A stretch of DNA of 57,570 bases from CAZISM01 sp964541895 (GTDB taxonomy: Bacteria > Zhuqueibacterota > Zhuqueibacteria > Residuimicrobiales > Residuimicrobiaceae), in the NCBI GenBank assembly GCA_964541895.1, contig CAZISM010000022.1, positions 1-57,570 on the forward strand, given 5' to 3'. Below are positions 51,504 to 57,570 of the stretch, in pieces. A program made the position numbers and the translations under genes. The notes under the pieces are model-generated. The model was not told the origin of the DNA, ran no database searches, and saw only the letters and a program-made list of their open reading frames with translations. Every line of letters starts with the position of its first letter. The stretch's first letter is position 1.

Positions 51504-52538
51504 ATGAATCCATTGCTTCCCGACGCGGCGGCAAACATCACTTTTCCGATCTTTATTCATTTCTCAATGCCGACACACCTCCAACAACCCGGAACCGGCT
51601 CCGAAACGCCAGGCCGCGCGTCCTTCTTTTCCAGCGAAGCCTTTCTCGGCGAGGTGGCGCGCTCTCACTTTCCCGAAAAATCCTGGTCGATTGAGACCGT
51701 CACCGTCGCAGGGCGTGCCTATCGCATCCTCAATGTCGGAGGCCATGTTATCGACAGGCTCTGGATGCACCCCTTCTTTTATGAACCGCTGCCCGAAACA
51801 CCCACAACCGCGCGCCCGTATCCATACCTGGCACGAGTGGCGGTCGATATCGTTCCCGCCCCCGCTGATCATCTGGCTCCCACACAGGTCGCCCCGTTCA
51901 TCGATTGGCGGCCTTTCCAAAACTGGAATGACTACCAGACCGCTGCACACAACGACCCCTATCCTGCCATGTGGAAAACCGGCGCCTATAAACAACGGGC
52001 GCTGGGCCGGCGACTGGGCGAGCTCCTGTTCACGCCGCACGACCCGGCGCCCGATGTTCTGCCTGCCCTGTTCGCCTGGAAGGACGCGAAGCGCCGGCGT
52101 ACCGGGATCTCCCCCCTCTATATCCATGCCCCGGCGCGGAATCTCTACTATCAATTGCTTGCTGCCGGCCGGCTGCAGATTAGCACGTTGCGTGCCGACG
52201 GGCGCCTGGTGTCAGGCATACTGGGCTACCTCTGGGATGGCCGTTATTATTTCAGGCTCATCGCGCATGATGTAACCCTGAACCACCTCTCTCCGGGAAC
52301 CGTTCTCCTGCAGGCTTTGCTCAGGCACAGCTTTGAACGAGGTGATGAAGAGTTCGATCTCCTCGTGGGCGCCGAGCCCTACAAGTGGATGTACGCCACC
52401 CACGCGCGCGTCCTCAGTGAGGCCGGCTCAGAATCCGTAAGAATCAGGCTGGAACGCCGCCTGCGACGTGCCGCCGGCACGCTCCGCCGCACGCTGCTGC
52501 AACGGCGCTCGACCGAGTTAGGTTCAGCCCTTGCCTGA
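51504..52538 (+). CDS. BioF2-like (GNAT) acetyltransferase, second copy
   Basis: Protein of up to 344 residues. The C-terminal half (LYYQLLAAGRLQISTLRADGRLVSGILGYLWDGRYYFRLIAHD, then LSPGTVLLQALLRHSFERGDEEFDLLVGAEPYKWMYA) matches the acceptor GNAT domain of the Acetyltransf_6/BioF2 family. The basic C-terminus (RLERRLRRAAGTLRRTLLQRR) could contact membrane. The start is uncertain: neither the ATG at 51504 nor the one at 51567 (MPTHLQQP) has a clear ribosome binding site. It is divergent from the related gene at 50221, across 287 bases that show only an AT-rich promoter-like stretch near 51400-51430. The acyl acceptor is unknown. Confidence 0.77.
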   Translation: MNPLLPDAAANITFPIFIHFSMPTHLQQPGTGSETPGRASFFSSEAFLGEVARSHFPEKSWSIETVTVAGRAYRILNVGGHVIDRLWMHPFFYEPLPETPTTARPYPYLARVAVDIVPAPADHLAPTQVAPFIDWRPFQNWNDYQTAAHNDPYPAMWKTGAYKQRALGRRLGELLFTPHDPAPDVLPALFAWKDAKRRRTGISPLYIHAPARNLYYQLLAAGRLQISTLRADGRLVSGILGYLWDGRYYFRLIAHDVTLNHLSPGTVLLQALLRHSFERGDEEFDLLVGAEPYKWMYATHARVLSEAGSESVRIRLERRLRRAAGTLRRTLLQRRSTELGSALA

Positions 52539-52784
52539 TGTTTCCGGCCTTTCAGCTCCCGGCCAATCAGACTGCCGTCGCCATAGGCGCTATCCCTGCT
52601 TGCGCCCGTCCCACTGACCGGCTCAAGCCGCTGCGCCGCGCAATGGAAATCCCGCCTGGCAGGCTAAAGGAGCAAAATGTATGAGTTGGCGGACCAGGGT
52701 GTTCCAGTACGGATTGATTAAAACGGAACAACCCGAGTTCTGGATTTTTGCGCAGGCTCTGGAGCGCGCCGGCTGATTCTGAGG

Positions 52785-53558
52785 TCAGCCACGCGGGTCT
52801 ATCCGTGCAGAATCTGTGGTCATGATATAATCATCGAAATACATTTCCATCGGATCCGGCCATTCATCGCGATACAGACCGATTTTATGGTAAAATCGAT
52901 TTCTCCCGTCAGGGGAGGCCGTGGCTCCGGAGAAAACAACGACCTGCTGCCCATCCATCCAGACCATGACCCGACCGGTCGGAGACTCTGAAAAGCGCAC
53001 ATGAAAGACAAAGTCATGCCATTTTTCCCGGGACAGAGCAGGCAGGTCAAAGGTGGCTCTTTCCGTTTTGTCTCTGTTCGTCATATCATAGATGGTGAGA
53101 TAATGCCTGCCGTTACGAAACCGATGCGCATACAGCTGAAGGGGATCACCGAATAACCGAGCCTGCTTGACCTGAGAGATGATCAAGCGGTTATCGACGA
53201 TGGGAAAGCCGGCGGGGACCAAAAGTGAAAATTTATACCAAACCGCTCGCCCTGATAACGCCTGCGCACGCGAATCCAGTTCCGTTCGCTCTGTGAACCG
53301 GCCATCACCGCCCTCTTGTCTGATGAAACCTTTTTTCAGCATCAGCTTGACACAATGAGTGCCTGAACGGTGATATTGATCTGTGATGGCGACCGCCTCC
53401 TGTTCATATCGCCCCTCTCCTCTGTCCCCGGCACGCCAGAACCCGGCGAGTTGGCCGTTCTCAAAATCGTCGGCTAAAAACAGCTCGGCATTGCCGCGGT
53501 TCCCGCAGCACAAGAAAACGGCTATTATGACCAAAAACAGCATCAGGATCCGGGCCAT
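52785..53558 (-). CDS. Exported polysaccharide lyase (heparin-lyase I/PL7/PL20-like jelly roll)
   Basis: Protein of 257 residues with a signal peptide (1 to about 24). The mature part DDFENGQLAGFW, GRFTERTELDSRA, VWYKFSLLVPAGFP, IISQVKQAR, LPALSREKWHDFVFHVRFSE and GRVMVWMDGQQV follows the beta-jelly-roll polysaccharide lyase family that covers heparin lyase I, alginate lyase-like and glucuronan lyase-like enzymes. The TERTEL and the WHDFVFHVR strands carry the usual active-cleft residues. It would cleave uronic-acid-containing chains by beta-elimination; the actual polymer cannot be told from sequence. GGAGG precedes the ATG. It stands alone between an intergenic region of 246 bases and the SGNH hydrolase gene on the same strand. 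Confidence 0.82.
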   Translation of the reverse strand: MARILMLFLVIIAVFLCCGNRGNAELFLADDFENGQLAGFWRAGDRGEGRYEQEAVAITDQYHRSGTHCVKLMLKKGFIRQEGGDGRFTERTELDSRAQALSGRAVWYKFSLLVPAGFPIVDNRLIISQVKQARLFGDPLQLYAHRFRNGRHYLTIYDMTNRDKTERATFDLPALSREKWHDFVFHVRFSESPTGRVMVWMDGQQVVVFSGATASPDGRNRFYHKIGLYRDEWPDPMEMYFDDYIMTTDSARIDPRG

Positions 53559-53673
53559 GCTACAGCCTCCGTTATTGCGAGATTTATTTTATCCGATGAA
53601 ACAGATTTTTAGCCTCCCAAAGACCGTCCGGCCGGTGTCTATCCAAGCCATCACCACAGGCCTGTTCCACTCA

Positions 53674-54300
53674 TCACGATACCATCTCTTTGACGATCAC
53701 CGCTAACGCCTGCGCCAATTTGCGGTGTTCGTGTTCCTCAAAGTGAATCCCGTCCAACGGACTGGAAACGATGACCTCCGAGGTGTCGAGAAAACGGCAG
53801 CCCAACTCTTTGGCCACGCGGGCATAATGTTCCGAAAACCTGGCTGATTTCGGCCCTGCGCCCTCAAACATCTCGGTCAATTCGGTCAGCACGCCCGTAG
53901 GAGGCGGCGCCAACAGCAGGACCATTGGCGCCTGCTGTTGCCGTCCGGTTTGACTCTCCTGTACCATGCGCACCAGAACACCCGCGCCCTGGGCGATTTC
54001 ACGAGCCGGCAGACTGAAGCGCTTTTTGAGATCGTTCGTTCCCAGCATGATGATCACCAGATCCAGCGGCCGATGGCTCTCCAGGCACGGGATCAGATAG
54101 TCACCTCCATTCCTGTACCCTTCAAGGGGATCGTCCCAGACCGTCGTGCGGCCGCACAGGCCCTCCTCAATCACATCGTACCCGCGCCCCAATGCCTGCG
54201 CCAGGATCCGGGTCCAGCGCGTTGCTTCGTCAAATCGATCTTTGGTGGCTGGATCATAGCCCCAGGTATTGGAATCGCCATAACACAGAATGCGTTTCAT
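53674..54300 (-). CDS. SGNH/GDSL-family esterase
   Basis: Protein of 208 residues with all blocks of the SGNH fold: ILCYGDSNTWGY (Ser in block I), EGLCGRTT (Gly, block II), IIMLGTNDLKKRF (Asn, block III) and the C-terminal PLDGIHFEEHEHRKLAQAL with Asp and His (block V). Start ATG 54298-54300 follows GGAGATGTGTG. There is no signal peptide, so it acts in the cytoplasm on acylated sugars or other esters. The GRTTVWDDPLEGYRNG stretch resembles arylesterase-type members related to lysophospholipase L1. It shares orientation with the lyase and the URO-D gene. Confidence 0.92.
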   Translation of the reverse strand: MKRILCYGDSNTWGYDPATKDRFDEATRWTRILAQALGRGYDVIEEGLCGRTTVWDDPLEGYRNGGDYLIPCLESHRPLDLVIIMLGTNDLKKRFSLPAREIAQGAGVLVRMVQESQTGRQQQAPMVLLLAPPPTGVLTELTEMFEGAGPKSARFSEHYARVAKELGCRFLDTSEVIVSSPLDGIHFEEHEHRKLAQALAVIVKEMVS

Positions 54301-54375
54301 CACACATCTCCCTGAATGCGATTAAAGAGAGCGGCAACATATAGAGTCGGACTCAAGTTGACCACAAAAAAATTC

Positions 54376-54396
54376 GAGGACCCCCGGGTGTTCCGA
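54376..54396 (-). repeat. Palindromic intergenic element, copy 9 (fragment)
   Basis: GACCCCCGGGTGTTCC at 54380-54395 is, on the minus strand, the GGAACACCCGGG second module seen in copies 2, 4 and 8. The core hairpin is absent. It lies between the start of the SGNH gene and the end of the URO-D gene. Confidence 0.5.
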
Positions 54397-54453
54397 CGGC
54401 TAATCCTTCGACATAAAATCGACAGCGATGAGCTACGGCCGACTGAACCATTC

Positions 54454-55506
54454 TTAAACAGCCTGCTTTGCGTCCGGCGCGGTTTGATACCCGGCAAACG
54501 CCTCGTACATGGCAATGATATTATCCAACGGCGTCTCCGGCATCACCGAATGGCTGGTGCCGCCGATATAGCCGCCGTTACACGTGCCGAACAGCGCCAC
54601 CAACTCGTGCACCTCGCGCTTGACCTCTTCCGGCGTGCCTCGCACCAGCGTCCCCTGCACGTCCACGCCGCCGTTGAAACAGACCCGGCCGCCGAACTCT
54701 TTCGCCAAATGACGCACGTCCATCGCCTGCGGCTGCACCGGATTGAGGACATTGAGACCGATGTCAATCAGATCGCCGAGGATCGCAGTGATATTGCCGC
54801 ACAGATGCATCCACACATGGGCGCCACCGGCGCGCACGCGCTCGAACATGCGCTGGTACGACGGTTTATAGTACCGACGCCAGTCGTCCGGATTCATCAG
54901 CAGGCCGCGCTGACACCCCCAGTCGTCGGAAAAAAACACGGCATCCGCTTTGCGCTCCAGCCACTGATCGATGATCGCCAGGTTGTATTCAACGACCCGG
55001 TCGCGCAGCGAGCAAAAATCCTTTTCCTCGGTGTAAGGATCTATCAGCATGTTGTCAAAGCCGCGCAACATCCACAGCCGTTCAAAAAGGGTGAACCAGA
55101 CCGCCGCCTGCACGTAGCGGTCACCGCGCTGCCGCAAGCGCTCGTCGGCGGCATCAAAGCGGCCGGACAAAAAAGGATCAGGGAACTCGTAGCCGGCCAC
55201 GCTCTCATAACCCGCTGCCAGCGGGTATGTTTCTGTTTTGGCGCCATGGCCGTCCTCCACCCACCCGGTTTGCCATTCGTCCGTCCAGCGCAGAACCCCG
55301 TCGACATGGACGGGCTCTGAGCGGTTACGCGCCACATTGACCCATCCGATCATATCCTGAGGGAATCGCTCAGTCAGCTCCCGTATACGTGCACGCTTTT
55401 TCTCGTCCTTTTCTTCAATCCAGTCGAGATTGACTTCTACTGTGCAGGGCAGATAAGCCGGCCCGCTGAACTCGATCGCGCGTGTATAGTTTTCCTTGCC
55501 TGTCAT
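54454..55506 (-). CDS. URO-D superfamily protein, probable corrinoid/thiol methyltransferase-like
   Basis: Protein of 350 residues. Start ATG 55504-55506 follows AGGAG by six bases; an adjacent ATG one codon upstream is possible. The C-terminal half has MHLCGNITAIL, LNPVQPQAMDVRHLAKEFGGRVCFNGGVDVQ and FGTCNGGYIGGTSHSVMPETPLDNI, the layout of URO-D-like methyltransferases where His-x-Cys and a later Cys bind zinc. This differs from the protein at 23034, which lacks the HLCG motif. There is no signal peptide. It is transcribed in the same direction as the HD-like gene upstream (131-base gap). Heme synthesis is unlikely as its role, since the HemE signature regions are missing. Confidence 0.85.
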   Translation of the reverse strand: MTGKENYTRAIEFSGPAYLPCTVEVNLDWIEEKDEKKRARIRELTERFPQDMIGWVNVARNRSEPVHVDGVLRWTDEWQTGWVEDGHGAKTETYPLAAGYESVAGYEFPDPFLSGRFDAADERLRQRGDRYVQAAVWFTLFERLWMLRGFDNMLIDPYTEEKDFCSLRDRVVEYNLAIIDQWLERKADAVFFSDDWGCQRGLLMNPDDWRRYYKPSYQRMFERVRAGGAHVWMHLCGNITAILGDLIDIGLNVLNPVQPQAMDVRHLAKEFGGRVCFNGGVDVQGTLVRGTPEEVKREVHELVALFGTCNGGYIGGTSHSVMPETPLDNIIAMYEAFAGYQTAPDAKQAV

Positions 55507-55637
55507 CATTATCTCCTGTATCTATTAGCGGTTTTTTCGATAGACAACGCAGATCGTTTTGCCCGGCGGATGGCGGGATGCCTGAAGCTGTCCCTGTCGC
55601 TGCCGGCAAAACAGCCGGGCGCTTCTTTTCCGGAGCA

Positions 55638-56537
55638 TCAGGATTTGCCGAGTCCCCAGCGGCACAGCCATTCATGATACAGGCGTGCCCCTTCTCTGGT
55701 ACGGAAAATGGATTCGCCATCGATAAAATCGTCATCAGGTATGCCCTGCCATTTTCTCCTGAACTCGAGGATGGTGTGGTTGCTCTGACGTATCTGATCC
55801 AGCCATTTGGCTGGATCGCTGAAATCCTGTGTTTCGCCCAGGTCATTCGCTCGTTCCAGATCGGCGAGCACGCCGATGGGATGCATAGGCCAGAGCACAT
55901 CAGCCTCCACACACGCCAGCAGCAATCGATCCTCTGTCGGCGGCGGTTCAGGCGGATCCACCTTCCAGGCATCGTGCACCGCAATGATATCCACACAGCG
56001 CTGAATCTCCTCAGCGGTGAACAGGGGCGTTCGTAGAGCCGACGAGCTGCCGGAATAAAGGGTCGGCAGGAGTGTGGCCGCGTTTTTCGCGCCCTGCACC
56101 ATGTGGTCAAAACGCGTGCTCTTTTTCTTTCTTTTCAGCTCTTCGGCCTCCAGCAACCGGCCGGCACGTTCCACCTTGCGGATCTCCTCCTCCATGATGC
56201 GCTTGAGAAAACAGGTGTCGTGCAAAAAACTAAAGGCCGTGGCGATGCGCTTGTCAGAAAGCGGCAGGTTTTCAGCCTGGGCAATTTTCATGACGTTGGC
56301 AAACACCACCCACTCATGTTCCTGCCGGTTATCTTCCGGGCCTCTTTTGCACAACCACCCTTCCCAGGCCGCACTCGAGACGATGCAGGCCACATCACAG
56401 AGATCCGCTTGCTGTACTTTATCCTCTACGACCAGAAGACCCTCTTCCAGCATGATTCGAAATCGGGCCGGGTAGCTGGAAGCGGTCAGTTCCAGGATGC
56501 GCTCTCTGATAAAATCTCTACGCTCGCGTTGTATCAC
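55638..56537 (-). CDS. HD-domain-like metal-dependent hydrolase
   Basis: Protein of 299 residues from the GTG at 56535-56537, which has GGGAAAGG seven bases upstream; the frame extends 35 codons further to an ATG at 56642 that lacks a ribosome binding site. Histidine and aspartate motifs are arranged as in HD/PDEase proteins: EHEWVVFANVM, FSFLHDTCFLKRI, FDHMVQGAKNAATLLP, IIAVHDAWKVDPPEPP, and ACVEADVLWPMHPIGVLADLERA. The helical character fits too. Its substrate, presumably a phosphate ester or nucleotide, is unknown. There is no signal peptide. It is upstream of the second URO-D gene on the same strand and may be co-transcribed with it. Confidence 0.68.
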   Translation of the reverse strand: MIQRERRDFIRERILELTASSYPARFRIMLEEGLLVVEDKVQQADLCDVACIVSSAAWEGWLCKRGPEDNRQEHEWVVFANVMKIAQAENLPLSDKRIATAFSFLHDTCFLKRIMEEEIRKVERAGRLLEAEELKRKKKSTRFDHMVQGAKNAATLLPTLYSGSSSALRTPLFTAEEIQRCVDIIAVHDAWKVDPPEPPPTEDRLLLACVEADVLWPMHPIGVLADLERANDLGETQDFSDPAKWLDQIRQSNHTILEFRRKWQGIPDDDFIDGESIFRTREGARLYHEWLCRWGLGKS

Positions 56538-57026
56538 TGTATCGCCTTTCCCGTTTATACGCCGTCCGCGCAGGCACGCCGGCGACGACGCGAATTTATT
56601 AACGCCATCTGCCATGGGCGTGCGAAATTCGGCTTCAATCATTCAGTTTTTAATATAACATACAACAGGTTAGCGGTCAAGAAATTATGCAGGTAAACAC
56701 TTGCGGCAACCTTTATCCCTGACTCTCGCATACCAGAGATATACCATTCACGAAAAGTCAAGTTACAGATATTTTTATTATACCCGATCCGGGCACTGTG
56801 TGCCCCAAAAGCCGCCGGATCGGTTCGACTGCTGTATTCGTTCCATTCAGGTCATTATTTTTCCTGCACGACGATCTCCACAAAGCCGGGAAGGAGCAGA
56901 GTTGTTTGCCACACGGATCGGAAAAATGGCTTGTTTTTTGCTATCAACCTGGCTAACTTGCCGCCACACCAAGCAATAGCGCCTCATATCCGGTTTCCTG
57001 AAAAACAAAGCAAGAAAGAATAGCCC
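56538..57026. other. Intergenic region with no supported gene
   Basis: These 489 bases include the 5' extension of the HD-like frame and an AT-rich stretch (56640-56700 and 56760-56785) likely to hold promoters. An open frame at 56701-56979 on the plus strand starts with TTG, lacks a ribosome binding site and has unusual composition, so I do not call it. The region directly before the dehydrogenase remnant may be decayed coding DNA. Confidence 0.4.
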
Positions 57027-57122
57027 ATGAACGACAAGGTAATCGCAATGACAGGGGCGAGCAGCGGCATCGTACGGGAACGGGTTCTCGAATACTATGG
57101 CTCTTTGGGTGAAAATGGCTGA
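57027..57122 (+). pseudogene. Remnant of a short-chain dehydrogenase/reductase gene (N-terminus only)
   Basis: An ATG at 57027 opens a 31-codon frame starting MNDKVIAMTGASSGIVRERV. This is the first beta-strand and the TGASSGIG cofactor loop of classical short-chain dehydrogenases, with the last Gly of the loop changed to Val. The frame ends at a TGA at 57120-57122, where a full enzyme would have about 250 residues, and the following sequence belongs to another protein. I read it as the stump of a deleted gene, probably joined to the downstream gene by deletion. A chance match is possible but unlikely given the loop sequence. Confidence 0.6.
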
Positions 57123-57177
57123 TATACATAATTATCGTCGTCGTCGCGCCGGTAGACAGAAATGGCAGAGTGTGCAA

Positions 57178-57570
57178 ATGTCTTTTCGACTGACAGGTTT
57201 GGCCTGCGTGCTATCGCTCTTGAACGCGATGGCCCTCCCGGCACAACGCCGGTTTAAAGAAATTCGCAGATTCCCGGCGCCGGAAGCACGGCAGGGGGTT
57301 GCCGTCGATGCCCGCTTTGTTTATGCCGTCGGCACCCGCGAAATCGGCAAATACGACAAAAAATCGGGCGAGCTCATCGCCCGCTGGCAAGGTCAAGAGA
57401 GTGACCGGATCCTTCACCTCGACAGCGGCGTCATTATCGACGGCAAGCTCTATTGTGCACACTCTAACTATCCCGGCGTGCCGATGACCAGCTCCGTCGA
57501 GGTCTGGGATGCCAGCACGCTGCAGCATATCGAATCCCATTCCTTCGGTATCCTGCGCGGTTCCTGCACC
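57178..57570 (+). CDS. Exported propeller-like protein, C-terminus beyond the window
   Basis: The frame is open from ATG 57178 to the right edge (131 codons seen). Residues 1 to about 22 (MSFRLTGLACVLSLLNAMALPAQ) form a signal peptide, which decides the start; an in-frame ATG at 57115 overlaps the dehydrogenase remnant and would add 21 basic residues before the signal. The mature part RRFPAPEARQGVAVDARFVYAVGTREIGKYDKKSGELIARW and DGKLYCAHSNYPGVPMTSSVEVWDAS shows strand patterns of NHL- or YVTN-type beta-propellers. It may be a surface or periplasmic binding protein or a lactonase-like enzyme. No ribosome binding site is clear. Confidence 0.75.
   Translation, partial: MSFRLTGLACVLSLLNAMALPAQRRFKEIRRFPAPEARQGVAVDARFVYAVGTREIGKYDKKSGELIARWQGQESDRILHLDSGVIIDGKLYCAHSNYPGVPMTSSVEVWDASTLQHIESHSFGILRGSCT

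Noticed and set aside
54316..55320. Plus-strand open frame of 334 codons opposite the URO-D gene
   Set aside because: Antisense shadow with no motif; the minus strand encodes a clear URO-D protein.
1..57570. CRISPR arrays, tRNA, rRNA, integrase or prophage genes
   Set aside because: No regularly spaced repeats, tRNA-like cloverleaf with CCA end, rRNA segment, or recombinase motif was found on reading both strands.

Overview
The window looks like a chromosomal scaffold piece from an uncultured bacterium of the Fibrobacterota-Chlorobiota-Bacteroidota (FCB) side of the tree, perhaps a KSB1- or Calditrichota-like lineage. This is an inference. It rests on two large secreted proteins that end in the NYPNPFN-type C-terminal sorting domain of type IX secretion substrates, a very high density of exported glycoside hydrolases, and genes for URO-D-like proteins lying among them. 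A run of exactly 100 N at 6720-6819 marks an assembly join. I see no rRNA, tRNA, CRISPR array or phage genes.

Layout. The first 13.5 kb hold a truncated exported protein (left edge), a GH36-type alpha-galactosidase, a minus-strand operon (DinB-like, a Rho factor lacking its N-terminal RNA-binding domain, a sialidase-superfamily protein), a small membrane protein, a YeeE/YedE sulfur transporter, an esterase plus sialidase-like pair, and a class-C beta-lactamase-like serine hydrolase. From 13.5 to 20.1 kb there is a toroid-fold protein and two divergent beta-propeller proteins with type IX sorting domains. From 20.2 to 24 kb come housekeeping-type enzymes (DHFR/RibD-like reductase, acid phosphatase, metallophosphoesterase, URO-D family). 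From 24.2 to 37.5 kb lies the core polysaccharide locus: two tandem GH3 beta-glucosidases on the minus strand, divergent from an operon of two tandem GH27 alpha-galactosidases and a GH106-like glycosidase. From 37.7 to 40.3 kb is a PspC/PadR envelope-stress-type operon with a clear 12-bp inverted-repeat operator. From 40.6 to 48.3 kb are an exported AGE-family epimerase-like protein, an NTF2-like protein, a nucleoside phosphorylase, and a GH38 alpha-mannosidase plus GH33 sialidase operon. The rest holds an SRPBCC protein, a FkbM-type methyltransferase with two BioF2-type acyltransferases, a polysaccharide lyase, an SGNH hydrolase, a second URO-D protein, an HD-type protein, a remnant of a short-chain dehydrogenase, and a propeller-like exported protein cut by the right edge.

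Together the exported enzymes could strip sialic acid, alpha-galactose, beta-glucose, alpha-mannose, rhamnose and uronic-acid-containing chains from complex heteroglycans. No SusC/SusD pair, sugar transporter or dedicated sugar regulator is present, so uptake must be encoded elsewhere or differ from Bacteroidota loci.

The most unusual non-coding signal is a family of about nine intergenic palindromic elements (about 115-130 bp when complete). They have short terminal inverted repeats and a near-perfect 19-bp hairpin, and in some copies a second arm could form an alternative, mutually exclusive hairpin. One copy abuts the assembly gap, which is flanked by a perfect 55-bp direct repeat.
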